Below are positions 21,259 through 34,137 of a stretch of DNA of 64,000 nt, one piece after another. Positions within the stretch are counted from its first letter, which is position 1, and every line of letters starts with the position of its first letter. The position numbers were made by a program, and so were the translations under genes. The notes beneath the pieces were generated by a model. The model was not told where the DNA came from, did no database searches, and saw only the letters and a program-made list of their open reading frames with translations. This DNA is from Isoperla grammatica. Taxonomy: Eukaryota > Arthropoda > Insecta > Plecoptera > Perlodidae. Where the stretch lies: the NCBI GenBank assembly GCA_945910005.1, contig OX246741.1, positions 41,217,180 through 41,281,179 of the forward strand, given 5' to 3'.

Positions 21259-22624
21259 TAAGGCTCATGGTTTATGAAATATCAATCGTTCACAATCACA
21301 TCGTACACGTAAATTTTGATTTGATTACGCTTATCTTATATGATTCATATTGGGGCATTGGCTCCTACTAAACTCTTGCCTTTCCGATGTTCCTGATGGG
21401 TTCGTCGTAAGATTCCTCTCGTATGAATTGGATTGTCGGTGATTCGTTACGACTTAGACCTTATGTCGTAGGACTTACGGACGCGTTGTTAAAACATACA
21501 CTTGGCAATACAAAACATTACACCTTACGTCCTAATCCTTATTCCTTACGAATGATTTATGTCACTTCATTACTCAATCTGTGACAGGCACTCGTCTTCT
21601 TTTATGATTACAACATTTCAAAATGCATTCTGATCGTTGAAGACAGACGTACTTTTCACATAGTGAAAGAAATGCTGAGTGCTGCTGGGTATATCACTAT
21701 ATAACATTTTTTAAACGCAAAAGTAAAAAAAGTAAGAGATGAGCGTAATAAAAATACTAATTAACAGATAGTCTTGCGTCATGACAGCAGAAGCTGGGAA
21801 AGATGGAAGTTTTTTCGAAGTTCTATTTCGTGTTTTGACAAGTGCTGCATCTCTTCCACTCCCACTCCCGCTCTCTACCACCCACTCCTCACTGACATTG
21901 CGTAAGCTCATATCTCATATCTCATACACAGATCACAGGTTCGAGTACCACCTCCGGCAATCCTAACTGAACGGGTTTCGCAAACAGATTTTCATCGACT
22001 TTTAGGTGAATTCTGGGACCGATTTTTGATTAGTGCTTTTGGAGATTTTTACACAACTATATTCGAAGTTTTTTACCTGCCGAAATAGCACAGTAGTCAG
22101 ATGAGTAACCTACAGTGTATAACCACATAAACCCTACGATTCGATCTATCATATCGCAACGTGTATTATGTATGACACTAAAACCGTATATACAAAGCAA
22201 TACATCATAATGCAATACCCTAACCTAGACCTCTGAGGTTACTAAAATATGTCATGTAAAAATAGCATCTATGTTTTGCTCTTGGTTGTAAAATGGACCG
22301 GGGCTCTTCCTCCCAGACTTAACAGGGTCAGTGACTCCGAGCTACGGTTCATTGGGTGAGAATATTGGACCTTATTCACGACATAACGGATGGTGTATAT
22401 TATAATATAAATAGGCGGCATTAGACAACGTTAGCACTACATTATGCACTAGGTTCTACAAAAAAGTAAAGAACAGGGCATTAGAATAGCAAGCCTCCAT
22501 CTCAGACGTAAACACCGGTACATGATGACTCAATTGTTGTTCTACGTCTCTATTATTGCAATCATGTTAATCGAGACGATGAGGGGTGACAGATGAAGAC
22601 GATCGAAGGATAGTTACAAAAAAT

Positions 22625-22706
22625 CCATGCCTTACGCGGGATTTGAACCCAGGTCCCTAGAAGCCATACCTTAAAGGCGCCTTAACCGCACGAACACTGC
22701 GGACAA
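22625..22706 (-). mobile_element. tRNA-derived SINE head
   Basis: On the minus strand an A-box-like GTGCGGTTAAGGCGCC is followed about 35 bp later by a B box in CCTGGGTTCAAATCCCGC. A tail with ATCGTCTTCATCTGTCACCCC extends toward lower coordinates (about 22590). The same tail motif occurs near 55990-56030 and at 52573-52600. The head resembles a Leu/Ser-type tRNA but the anticodon arm is degraded. Confidence 0.6.
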
Positions 22707-25235
22707 GAATTATTACAAAATAATGTTGCTCATTCCATAAGTCAACGTTTCGATTTCAAAGTTAACCACTTTTTTAATTGAGTAATTAAACTGTTCAAAA
22801 GATAATTATGGTGGTTTATAATTGCAGTAGTACCAACCTATAGCGAACTGCAGACTGATGCTGTCACAGGTCGCTTCTAGGTCCACTGCACGCCATCCAT
22901 GGTAATCACTGAACTACTATTTCTATATCGTATTGTTTTTGCTCGTATGTCCTAACAACTCTTCCACAGTCATTGTTTTTATTATGAATAGGATTAGGGT
23001 GAACCCGTCATTAGAAGTCTATTTATGGCACCGTAGGATGTAGGCCTATACAATGAACAGCTGTTGCAGTTGCAGCAACTAAGTGAGCTGCAGCGGCGGT
23101 TATGGCGATGTTGGATGTTGACGTTGATGATGTTGATGTTGGATTGATCAGACGACACAGTAAATAAAACATTTACTTTAATAATGATGTTTATGCTTGT
23201 AGGAGCTGATTGAGAAGCGAATAAGGTGATCGATGGATCACGAACAACTACGCTAGTGAGAAAGGGAAACAATGTGCTTAGTACAGGGCACAGTCCAAGG
23301 TAATATGGTACCGTGGTGCCGAGTACGTAGCAAGTGCTACTGTCTGTCGCAAGGTATAAGTACACTGCCCGACATAATACAGAAACCTTCTTTATCGACT
23401 AGGTAGGTCGGTATCACTTCGGGTCAGGTCGTGTGTTTCTGGTTGCGTGAACATAGCAAAGACGGCATTCAAAATGTACTGATGCCGCTTTGTTTGGTGA
23501 TCGTATCGTCTTTTGAAACTTTTAAATACTTGGTCCCAGACGGGGAGGATATTAAAATAAGCTTCGCATATGTTAAAGCTTTGCTAAACGCGCTCTAACT
23601 TTAGCGCAGGCTAATTTAAACTTAGAGCATGGTCGGTCGAATCATAGTTTAAATACGTGGCCAAGCCATAGGCAACCCGCTTCCGCTAATGGGAAGCATT
23701 GCGAAAAGGTGTCGATACAAGAAGGTGTCTTTACTACCCTTAATTTATGTTTGTATGATGGAGAGTGTATTTAAAATACTGGCAGATCCAAAAACCACAT
23801 CAGTGTATCATCGCAAACCAAACATTTTCCAGCATTGTATAACGGAATCCAACAGCTTGTTCCTGCCTCCTAGCGTATAGACATGTATTTCACGGGGATT
23901 ATAATCTCATAAGGTTAACTAATAGTGACGTCATGAAAAAGCTATTTTTCGTGACTAAAACTGACTTATTTCGTATCGGTGACTATGTCAGATAGCAAGA
24001 TATGTACGTCGTTACCTTTGGCATGACTTACTAGAAATAACACAACCACACAAGGACATCGTACTTTCCATGTTTTAACACATATACACAGACTGATTAT
24101 TACCCTGTTACCAGCATAACAAAACAAACATGTTTCCGCTTTTCTACCCCCTATACTGGTATCGCTGATTGGTCACGAGTCAGTATACGGTTGTTTCGGG
24201 ACAAGGTAGTCTATATACGTTACACCCCCATATCCCCTCCCCCCCACCTTCCCTAGAGTCAACGAATAACCACCTTCAAACTCTTTTATTTCTAATACCA
24301 TTGTCTGCACACGAGACATGTTCTTAATTACCCAGATTACAATCTAGCCTGCAATGTGGGATGTGGTTCAACAGCAACTCAATATAGAGTACTGGCTGAT
24401 GAGTTGCATTTATTTACCAACTAGACTAGGTCGACTTAAAACAATTATTATGAGACTCATCAAATACAAAACAGTACGACTGATGTAACAAAACCACACT
24501 GTCACGCTTGGGGACGTTATTAATTGATAATTAAATATTAAATGAAAATAAAAAGTAACATTCAAAAATAGCGTCAGGGTTGTACATTATCTTAACAGAA
24601 CCGTAAGGAAAAATAGAATATAAACGAAAAGTAGAATAATATAATAATTACTTATATAATAATTAATTGTGAAACTATGTATATGGACATGGTATGTAAT
24701 AACTATATAACATGTAATCATATTATATACTAAATAACTATATTATGATGGAATTCAATGAAACTGTATGACCACAGAATTTCGGAGAGTTTAGTGGGGG
24801 GGGGGGGGGGGGGGGTTCGAGAAGCACCAAAATATATCTCTTTTGTTTTTTGCCATCTGCAACAATTCATAATATTTACACAAGTACCTACAAAAAGAAA
24901 TTGCATGCCAATTGTTTCACAAAGCATTAACCACAATTGTCGGCATCGTGATCTCGGAATCGAACATTTCCCCATTACAAATTCATTACGACATTGTGTT
25001 GTTGTGAACAGCGCCATAAGAACCAATATTTCCGGATTGCGATTGCGATCCCGCCAACTGCGAGTACTCCTTACCAACAGGCATGTTGATCAGAGCAGTG
25101 TCCGAGTGGTAGTCACGATATGGCAAGAGTCTGGTCGGTATCCTAGAGACGGTGCAGACATAACAGCAGGCGTGGCCCTCGTCCACACAGCGGCGGACCG
25201 GGGAGAGTTGGGGGGGCGGGGGCCCGGGGCGCCAC
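22707..25235. other. Large Dys intron; no gene seen
   Basis: A run of 20 G at 24796-24815 and an AT-rich stretch at 24520-24750 are the only notable compositional features. No repeat family or exon was supported here. Confidence 0.45.
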
Positions 25236-25280
25236 CTTGTGCGGTTGCGGTGACGTCTTCTCCACCGACTGTGGCACTTC
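25236..25280 (-). CDS. Candidate 45-nt cassette exon of Dys (weak)
   Basis: A good acceptor, TTTCTGTGTGTTGTTCAG (AG at 25282-25281), is followed by 45 nt and a weak donor, AAG|GTGGCG (GT at 25235-25234). The piece is symmetric, phase 1 on both sides. It would fit between the 98-nt and 149-nt exons without changing frame, adding GSATVGGEDVTATAQ. It lies in an unusually GC-rich, CpG-containing island (about 25150-25290) inside an AT-rich intron. The peptide is not recognised. It could instead be part of an alternative first exon, or chance. Confidence 0.25.
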
Positions 25281-25289
25281 CTGAACAAC

Positions 25290-26125
25290 ACACAGAAACA
25301 ATCGTGTCACACAGGAACCGTGTCAACAACACACAACAACAACAACAACAACATGTCACACAAACAACACAACAGTTTGGAAGTGGGCATCATTAATTAC
25401 GACGAAACGTCTAGGAAACTTTCATTCACCGAGAACCTCATAAATCAACTATTCAATTTCACATTTTGGAGGTAAACATAACGAGAATCTATTATGGCTC
25501 ATACTTCGAAACAATACAAATGATAGAGCTCATGTTGAAATACTGAAATAGAACCCTCTGCCGTGAAATGGTCACCGAGTAGGTGACCTTGAGCAGGAAC
25601 ATATCTGCGAGCTACAATATTACAAGCAATAATGTGTGTGTTCATCTTATGGTGGATTCCCGGCCTGGACCCCGACACACCAACGAACCGATCAGAATGA
25701 AGCTGCGTTCGGTAGACAGAACCTGATTGGCTCGTTCGTGCGCGAGCGACGGGAATCCCCCGTAATATGAACACTGAAGTATAATGGATTGTAATACAGA
25801 GGGTTAACCTTTGTTTGTAGCTATGTATGGCTGGATATTATAATATTCATGAATGTAAGCGATTAAATTGTCACACACAGTTTGAGATTTTATTGGCATT
25901 GTCCGTCAAAATACACTACATTTGTAATCTATTTTAAGACAGTCTGTAGATCTTGCTAATATGCATCCCTGTATGATTACAAAATATTGAATTATTGAAT
26001 CAATCAACATCTGTCCCTGTGTCAACTATAGAAAAACGCGAATAAAAATCGTGCATCAAATTATAGCTATGTTCATACTGTTTTTGACTGACATTCTTAA
26101 TATGTATGAAGGAAAAGAGGCAAAA
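25290..26125. other. Large Dys intron; no gene seen
   Basis: A CAA-rich run at about 25325-25375 adjoins the GC island. Nothing else is assigned. Confidence 0.4.
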
Positions 26126-26129
26126 GTAA

Positions 26130-26497
26130 CACCGAGTCAAGTCAAGTGAGTATGTCACGAGTGTTGCCTGACTCTTGACCGGTAGACCACCTGAGTGAGT
26201 GACCGAGTCGAGTCAAGTCAAGTGAGTATGTCACGAGTGTTGCCTGACTCTTGACCGGTAGACCACCTGAGTGAGTGACCGAGTCGAGTCAAGTCAAGTG
26301 AGTATGTCACGAGTGTTGCCTGACTCTTGACCGGTAGACCACCTGAGTGAGTGACCGAGTCAAGTCAAGTGAGTATGTCACGAGTGTTGCCTGACTCTTG
26401 ACCGGTAGACCACCTGAGTGAGTGACCGAGTCGAGTCAAGTCAAGTGAGTATGTCACGAGTGCTGCCTGACTCTTGACCGGTAGACCACCTGAGCGG
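26130..26497. repeat. 76-bp tandem minisatellite, 5 copies
   Basis: Units are marked by GAGTATGTCACGAG at 26148, 26224, 26300, 26371 and 26447. Spacing is 76 bp except once 71 bp, where a GTCGA repeat is lost. Each contains CTGACTCTTGACCGGTAGAC. Copies are nearly identical. Confidence 0.93.
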
Positions 26498-26791
26498 TAT
26501 TCCTTCCGTCCGTACAAGAAAGTGTTTAACTATCAACTATTCTCTTAATGACAATAATTACACCCGAGAGAAGAACGTTCACGACTTTGTCTGTCCCGTT
26601 AGGGGTAGCCACGCTGTCCTGTAAGGACACTCGTATCCTGACACACATTCCTCCTCGCTTCCTCATACAGTGCATCCTCGTGTTACAAGCAGAGCAAGTG
26701 AAGGGGAGTGGAAGCTGAAGAGATTGGAATAATTATTTTCTTTAAATAAAACCATCACTGTAAACACAAACAAGCACGGTTATAAAATCCT

Positions 26792-26870
26792 ATTTCAGCA
26801 GCATCCACTGTCTTCCTTCCTCAGACGCGATATGCGAGGGTCTGAGGAAGGCAGTAGATGCTGCTGAAAT
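26792..26870. mobile_element. Inverted repeat around TTTCAGCAGCATC
   Basis: The left arm ATTTCAGCAGCATCCACTGT, continuing CTTCCTTCCTCAGA, pairs with TCTGAGGAAGGCAGTAGATG and CTGCTGAAAT. The arms are about 30 bp with a loop of about 15 bp. It may be a MITE or a transcribable hairpin. Confidence 0.7.
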
Positions 26871-27199
26871 GTTGTTATCATATATGTATTTGTTTGTGCT
26901 TATAGAGATTCTCTAAATTATTAAATGAATGCGCGACACAAAATATGCAACAGGATAACAGACAATCAATGTAAAATACACAATTCTGTTCAGGATATCA
27001 ATCAGTGGATTGGTCTCATACAGCTCTCCATGCAGTTGACACACAAGTGCTTCATTAGAGCATATTCTGATTTCTGAAGCATGAACCTCAAAGGAACGAT
27101 AAAGATTTTATTTATACATTGTTAAATGGCGAGGGGAACAGACAAGTATGTAGAAGCAGACAAAGACAAGAATATACTACCATTATTAAATATTCGTAC

Positions 27200-27409
27200 A
27201 TGATTTTCAGAATGGATCAATGACCCTTAGACGGGGTTAATTACGGTCTTCTAGATCGTCAATGACAACAATGCACAACAATTACAAATGCAGCTTGACA
27301 TAACATTTGAAAACTAGTTGTTTTTTTGTTGTACATTGTTGGCATTGACGCTTTAGAAGACCGTCATTAACTCCGTCTCTAAGGGTCCTAGATCAATCCT
27401 GAAAATCAT
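27200..27409. mobile_element. Inverted-repeat MITE, 210 bp (relative at 48505)
   Basis: The left end ATGATTTTCAG...GATCAATGACCCTTAGACGG pairs with CCGTCTCTAAGGGTCCTAGA...CTGAAAATCAT. The inner block ACGGTCTTCTAGATCGTCAATG pairs with CATTGACG...TAGAAGACCGT. The arms are about 65 bp. Confidence 0.8.
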
Positions 27410-27937
27410 CTATTTTGACAAATTGCTACGTTAAATAAATAACATTGTATTGTATTATAACTTTTAGTCATAATTAATTTATAATGAACCTATGAAACTA
27501 GAATACAATATTACTTTGCGCTGATCATGATATTGATGTTAGATTATATAATGATGTAGTTATTACTGAGGTTCCCAAAAAACAAGCTCACAATAACCGA
27601 TCTAAAAGTGATTCATTTCATCATGCGCACACGTCGATAAATAACGATGCGAATATTTGCGAATCCGTGAGTGGAAACTTGTCCGAGTGAAGCCGCCATA
27701 TAATCAATACGCTCGATGTAGCGACGTCCACAATATTAGCCAATTCTTGTGCACTGCTTTGTGGTCAAGGATCTAGAATACAAGTAAGTAGTAAATTACG
27801 CACTGTTATTCGTGCGTTGTAATAAACTAAACACCGCCAAGTGGAACGTATATTACAATACAAGTCATATAAATTTTTATAATTCTAATCGGTCTTAGAA
27901 GATATAATATCACGATTAGTATACCAAGGCAACACAG

Positions 27938-28192
27938 CGCATGTTTTTATGTTTCGCGTAGCATGTTTAGACGTAAAAAAATGTAATTTCATCTCTGGAA
28001 AAAAATTAACAATTATTTTATAAAACCTTAATTTTATGTCACAATAAATAACGAAAATAATTTGTGTTTCAAGTTTAGGTAACGCTTATATGTTTCGCGT
28101 AGCATGTTTAGAGGTGAGAAAATGTCGTTTCATCTCAAGAAAAAAATAACAATTATTTATAAAACCTTAATTTGATAATGTCACAATGACAA
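27938..28192 (+). repeat. Two-copy direct repeat, about 125 bp
   Basis: ATGTTTCGCGTAGCATGTTT, then TTTCATCTC, AACAATTATTT and TATAAAACCTTAAT occur in order at about 27946 and 28089. The copies have diverged by scattered changes. Confidence 0.75.
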
Positions 28193-28199
28193 CATTACC

Positions 28200-29300
28200 G
28201 AACATTATTCACTTTCCGTTCCGGAACTGAAACGAGAAGGGTAAAACCACAAAACTTCTAAATATTTACAGGGGGAGACAAAAACTCTCGGCTTAGTTTC
28301 CTCGTGTTACCAAAACGACGGCGCGCGAGGAACCATTTTATTTTTAGCCTCCCGGTTTTTTGTCTCCTCTAATGTACAAACAAATGCGAAGAGTTCCTCA
28401 GTTTGTCTAGTGGTTCATGACTGTTGTCGGAAACAAAACTAACCAACGTAGCGATGCCCTTGTGTTGTGTGGACCCTAGCTAGGTAGGCGAGGGGAGACC
28501 GTGGCTGTGCCAACACTTACATCTAATGGGCACTCCCTCCTCCTGACGGTAATATCTAATATCCTGATTGACGTACGCCCTCTTTAGACGGGAGGATATT
28601 GCTCGGGCTAAAATTGTGGAGAGGAAAATGAAGCGGTTGAGACTGGTGGGTGAGTTTCGCTAGAATGATCATACAGCAAAATAATTTAGCTTGCTGGACA
28701 GCGTGTGTTTTTGGAACTTGTACTGTTTACACAAATTAAAATATAAACAATAAGGTAAACTGTGCACAAGCTAATTAATTTGAACTGTTATTTTTGTAAA
28801 ATACTTCGAAAAGAATTACTTTTTAGCGATAAGGCAGCGTCATCTGATCATATCATATCAGTGCATAATATGTGTGTAATAAATATAATGTTATATTTAT
28901 ATGTATTGTTTTTTGGCACCTAACGTGATTCTTATAGCCAAACAACCAAACTAAGGTAAGTCACGTACGCTCTATCGATACCTGCCGATACAAACATTTG
29001 TTGTTTTAACGACACACTTGACGTCGGCTCTTACGACAGGCAGAGCTATACCAGGCCCCGAACATCGCGCATGTGAAGAGACCTACAGAGACAGACGTAC
29101 ACATTCCCCTTAATGGGTGTGAAGCCATTGTGTTAAACATTTAATTTGAGCCGGAACGATTATTACAGAGCTCGTGACTCCCACAACAACGTGCTCATTA
29201 GTCATTACATGTAATGCCGGTTAATTGTGGATATAGTAATAACGCTCAGAGATGAGTATCTGTATCAATAGGAAGACATGTTACACGCACGAGTAGCTAG
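28200..29300. other. Large Dys intron; no gene seen
   Basis: Mixed sequence with no terminal-repeat element or exon that I can support. Confidence 0.4.
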
Positions 29301-29923
29301 ACGGGCAGTTAGCCTACTAAACAGAGGTCCCAAGTCAAACCCCGCCAGGCCAAAACTTTCTACACACACCTGCCCATGAATGGAGACAAATCTTGTGTAA
29401 GTGAAAATTAAAAAAAAAAAAATTAGACGGGAAAGATGAACGCAAACAATACTTTCTGTGAATTGAGGCCAAAAAATGCGTCAAAAATAGCTTAATAGAA
29501 AGATGTTTTTATAAGTTTTTTGCTTTGATTGCAGTTTTCGAAAACTATTCATAATTGTAATTTGCGAGTAGGTTTTTGTAACTTCTAATTCTAACATTTC
29601 TATGGCAACCTTAAATTACATTTTAAATATGTCGTTGAAGAATTCTGTGTCGTGGCGATTTTGTGCCAATACCCCGACTCTGACACTTGAATATATTTTG
29701 AAAACAAACATAACAATTTTTATTTCCTTTGATTACCAATTTGGATATTTGATTTCAAAACCAAACAATTTTTTCTTTCCACGTCTAGCCAAGCTGTCTC
29801 AACTGAACGGTTACCTCTAGCTAGAACATAACATGCAAGAACAGACCATAGAGACAGAACAAGGTTATACAGACATGGGTCATCGATTGCATCAGGCATG
29901 ATGCTTTAAGTACAGCATTTGCA

Positions 29924-30158
29924 TGCATTTCAATACGCAGTCAGGCTATGTGCAAGTACACACATACACATGCATTTCAATATGCAGTCAGGCTATGTGT
30001 AAGTACACACATACACATGCATTTCAATATGCAGTCAGGCTATGTGTAAGTACACACATACACATGCATTTCAATATGCAGTCAGGCTATGTGTAAGTAC
30101 ACACATACACATGCATTTCAATATGCAGTCAGGCTATGTGTAAGTACACACATAAATA
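29924..30158. repeat. 47-bp tandem minisatellite, 5 copies
   Basis: TGCATTTCAATA starts at 29924, 29971, 30018, 30065 and 30112. Each unit holds GCAGTCAGGCTATGTG and an alternating CACACATACACATG run. The first copy has two substitutions and the others are almost identical. Confidence 0.95.
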
Positions 30159-30265
30159 CATTCATATCCTTCCTGTCGGCATTCACTGACTAGGCTACCT
30201 TCTATGACCGGCTTACCGCAATATGAAATGGTAACCAAGGGCGATAAAGTATTGCAGTTTACACT

Positions 30266-30615
30266 AGGGATGCACAACGATGAAATAAAAACTATCTGCA
30301 TCATCAATCGATTGTATCGAACGATAATAACTTTACAAATAAGATGCAATCGTTTAGAGATTCCGCGATATTAAGTCGCCTAACTGAGCGCATACCGATA
30401 TAGCAACATTCCTTGGACACATCTGACCTGACACTGTTAAATCAGTAATTACATATGAGGCCCGAGGCCCAATATTTTGATAGTACCTTTGCAACGGCCC
30501 GAGAAGAACGAAATAATGCATGCTATATTTTTGGGGAAAAATTACATAATATTTTTATTATCGAAATTTGATTGAATATCGAACGATAATATCGATTATC
30601 GTTGCATCTCTACTA
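30266..30615. mobile_element. Degenerate hAT-like MITE, copy 2
   Basis: Ends are TAGGGATGCACAACGAT on the left and ATCGTTGCATCTCTA on the right, hAT-like inverted termini. The interior aligns with 2824-3234. A matching 8-bp target duplication is not visible, so the insertion is old or its ends have drifted. Confidence 0.7.
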
Positions 30616-31013
30616 TTATACACTCGAAGTCGACTTTGATTTCCACCCCACACCGAATATAATATATTAGTATGGTAAAGTCTGGCCTACATTGTTTTGG
30701 TCGAAAGAAATTACAGTTAAGAATAATAAGGTAAATTCACACAAACGCTGATCAATTCCCCGTTGAAAACAATTATTTGGATTAGTTACTAATTTTTCTA
30801 TTCATCTCAGTTCATAACAACTCTTTTCGTTAATGGTCAGATTGTTTTAATCGCGAGAAATACACTAAAGTTCGGTATACATATACATATATGTAATATA
30901 TATAATATCACCAGAGTTGTTAACTCCGAATAGCCGGTAATCCGAGATTCGCTACGAGCTAACGTGGCGACTGACGGGCATTTTTAATGTAATGTTTGTT
31001 GAAAGCATGCTTA

Positions 31014-31338
31014 TGGTCGGTCTACACACATGTTTAAGAATTTTGTCTAAAGATTTTTGGTTTAGGGTTAACAGAGGCGTTCACACAGATGATTATGATA
31101 GTACTCAATTCACTCCAGTATTCACAACACCATTGGCTAGAATGCTTCTGACGTCACAACTGTATGAGAATTGATTGGTTGGTCTAAGGTTTGTCTTATA
31201 GAGTGTCTAAGAAATGAAATTTGGTCATTTCGTTAGACCTGTGCAAGTCTTAGCCCCGTGTGTGAACGCTAGCGTTGTTTTCCTATTGTTCAATACAAGG
31301 TCTTACGCCGTGCCTTAAACATGTGTGTAGACCGACCA
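31014..31338. mobile_element. Harbinger-like MITE, 325 bp, with TTA target duplication
   Basis: Termini TGGTCGGTCTACACACATGT (continuing TTAAG) and CTTAAACATGTGTGTAGACC (continuing GACCA) are perfect 25-bp inverted repeats. TTA occurs immediately outside both (31011-31013 and 31339-31341). A 3-bp TWA target site is typical of PIF/Harbinger. There is no transposase frame. Confidence 0.8.
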
Positions 31339-31479
31339 TTACCAAATTAACACACAGAAAGACTTACATAGACACAGAGCTTACTAAATGGGAGCTTATA
31401 AAGAAGTTTGTGAATTGGGACCGAGTTCGAAGGGGAGTTAGTGACTTTCAAGCTTGTGTATTGTGGTGTCAGTGAGTGA

Positions 31480-31752
31480 GCGACTGTACTGCTATCTTAC
31501 GTGAGGCAGACTATACATATTGCATAACGACACATGCAACCTCCTTCATACAGAGTGCGTGCAGGCTTTAAATACTGTGCGTAGAGATCTAGGTGTTAAT
31601 GGCCTATTGAGTCAACTGTACTGCTATCTTACGTGAGACAGACTATACATTACGACAGTTGTGCGTTAATGAACCGAGCCTTCATACAGAGCGCGTGCAG
31701 GCTTTAATTACTGTGTGTAGAGATCTAGGTGTTAATGGCCTATTGAGTCGTG
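31480..31752 (+). repeat. Two-copy tandem duplication, about 130 bp
   Basis: GTACTGCTATCTTACGTGAG begins at about 31485 and 31617. Both copies end with TAGAGATCTAGGTGTTAATG and GCCTATTGAGTC. A middle portion differs, with about 10 bp changed or inserted. Confidence 0.88.
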
Positions 31753-31759
31753 ACCTTTG

Positions 31760-33995
31760 CCCTCCCAACTTCACAAATCACATCGTATAATGCAACAATG
31801 AAAAGGTTCACTATCAGTATCAGTATCGCTTATCGCCGTGATCATCGTTGAAGAAAGAGGCCGTCCCGTTAATGTCAGATCCACGTGTGCAAGGGTCACC
31901 CGTCCGATCCGGCTGTTTCTATACTACAAGTCGAATCAGTAAAGAAATGAATCAATGAAAAAAATAATTTGAATTTTTGTGTGTAGTTTTTTTAAAAGGC
32001 TGTGTTGCGACCTACGCCGTGAAGCTCGCGATTTATCTCAGTTAAAATTGAATTAATATGCTTTAAAATAGGGAACACGCGTATAAAAATTTTAATCGAT
32101 TTTTAAATACCTTGTCTCTCATTTAATAATTTTGTGTCTTTGAATTTTGTAAAACGGATCAGTCTATGCCTCAAAATAATTGGTTTAGTAACGATAAATA
32201 AAAGGGCGCGAAAAACGAGCCGCCGCCATGTAGTGGATTTGACGTCATGGTTTTGTACTGTGTACGCTCACCGCCTCAGCGATTGGTCTGTAACGCCACA
32301 TCTACAGAACCATTGCGTCACAGCCACCTGTACGCGTTTCAGATCCCCGAGTTTAAACTTCAATAAATGTGACCACATTAAACCTATTTAAAAATTTCTA
32401 TTTACTTGGGACTTGCATTAATATACTTTCTGTATCTGATACTATTAAACTAAGTGTTTGGTTTAACAAAAAAAATCGTACGCGTGTTGCCTATTGTCAA
32501 AATGTAAACCAAAATATGTAATACCATGTAGAATTTAATGCTCTTTCTTATGATGGTTCACATTAACTTATTTCATTGCGTAAGGTATGTTGCCCCAACA
32601 CATTTTACAACAGTTAACGGAGTTTATTTGAAAAACGAAAATATTTATCGGAGCAGAGAAACATTCATAAAAAATAGTATTCAATTATCTATCGAATGAC
32701 ATTATATTGGTTTAAGTTTTGACAATTTTGAAAGCAATTTATTTAAAGCAAATTTAACCGACCGAAATCGGGAGTTGAGCAGAGGCAGACTACATATAGA
32801 CAAGGAAGGTTATATTTCTCAATTTTAGTTATGCTCGGAAAACCTACCAGGTCTACACTTTCCACAAGGACCTTGTCTATCTTCGAATGAATTCTATTAC
32901 GTCAACTTCTAGTTTTTGTCAGGGGTGATGCCGTATAGAACCCCTTCGTTACCCTATGGCGAGTCAGGACAAGTTAGTGTAAGCCATGGAGATGCCCTGT
33001 TGTACATATTCACTCGACTGTCGAATCTGTTGGCCAGCCCAGCCTCTTTAGCTTCCAAGAACTAACTAGACTTCAAACTTAATTAGTCTTATTGATCTCA
33101 TTCAAATTAACAACTACTAAGTTTCTAATTAAGTATTGTTAATGAGTGGAACATGCAACAATCTGTTCCTGTCATGTTTCAAGACAAAGACACGGATTCA
33201 AAACAGCGTTTTCTAAATTTATTTACTCTTGTTTATTGTCTCGGTCTACTTTTTTGTAGTTAATTTCTTTTACCATGCTCAACAAAGAGACACGCACATA
33301 TACACGCTTCGTTATCTCAAAATCACAAAACATGTTTACTTTTATTTGTTTAGTAAATTTTAATTGCGTACTGGATTGAAGCTGAGAAAGTTATCAATAA
33401 ATCAAATTGTGACAGGTCAATAAATAGGCCTTCACAAATATATCAAAAATCTTCCAAACGTGTAGTTTTCTTATGTATTAGCGATGCAGGTTCGAGACCG
33501 GGTCATGCGACGGGTCATGCGATGGCCATTTACTGTCACAGCAACAATTGTCTCGATTGTCCTCGTTATAACAGACCATTTATTATATTTATCGTCCCTA
33601 ATTATGTAAAATGCACAATTGAAAAAAATACTGAGCTTACATTTTTCTTAAAATAAAATTTTCTGACACTGTTTAGATACGCTCAACCTCAGTAAAAACG
33701 CAAATAAATCCGATTTACCATTTACCATCTTAGTATTGCGCGTGTTACCCTTCCGTATTGTACCTGTTCATGTATTGATGTCTTATGACTTGTTCACATT
33801 ACACACAATCATTTCTCTGATCATTAGACTTACAACAATTTCAAGCTAATATTCAGAAACATCAGACCATTATTATAAATCAATCTCGTGGCTTTTACCC
33901 CTGTATTTTGAAATGCTGTTGACATATTTAAAAGACGCCTAATTAAAGAACGAAACACGCATTAAAAAAAGAAGCAGGTTTAATTTTTCAGATGC
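31760..33995. other. Large Dys intron; no gene seen
   Basis: A B-box-like GCAGGTTCGAGACCGGG at 33486 is the only tRNA-like trace. Otherwise this is AT-rich sequence with nothing assigned. Confidence 0.4.
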
Positions 33996-33998
33996 CAC

Positions 33999-34137
33999 TG
34001 GGCAATATACTAAATTGAGAGTTAAATAATGGTGCATATAATTAGGAAATTAGAATACTGGGCAATATCCCAAACTCCCTTAACACACTGGACAATATCC
34101 CAAATTGTGAGTTGAATAATTGTGCCAAATATACCTA
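33999..34137. repeat. Short diverged tandem repeat around GGGCAATAT
   Basis: The motif CTGGRCAATAT-C-AAA occurs at about 33998, 34058 and 34088. The first and third are followed by GTTRAATAATTGTG-like sequence. Confidence 0.55.

Noticed and set aside
22625..22706. Functional tRNA-Leu or tRNA-Ser gene on the minus strand
   Set aside because: A and B boxes are good but the anticodon stem and acceptor stem do not pair properly, and a SINE-type tail follows.
24758..25396. 212-residue plus-strand open frame
   Set aside because: It runs through a 20-G homopolymer, antisense of the GC island, and a CAA microsatellite. Composition explains the openness; no family resemblance.
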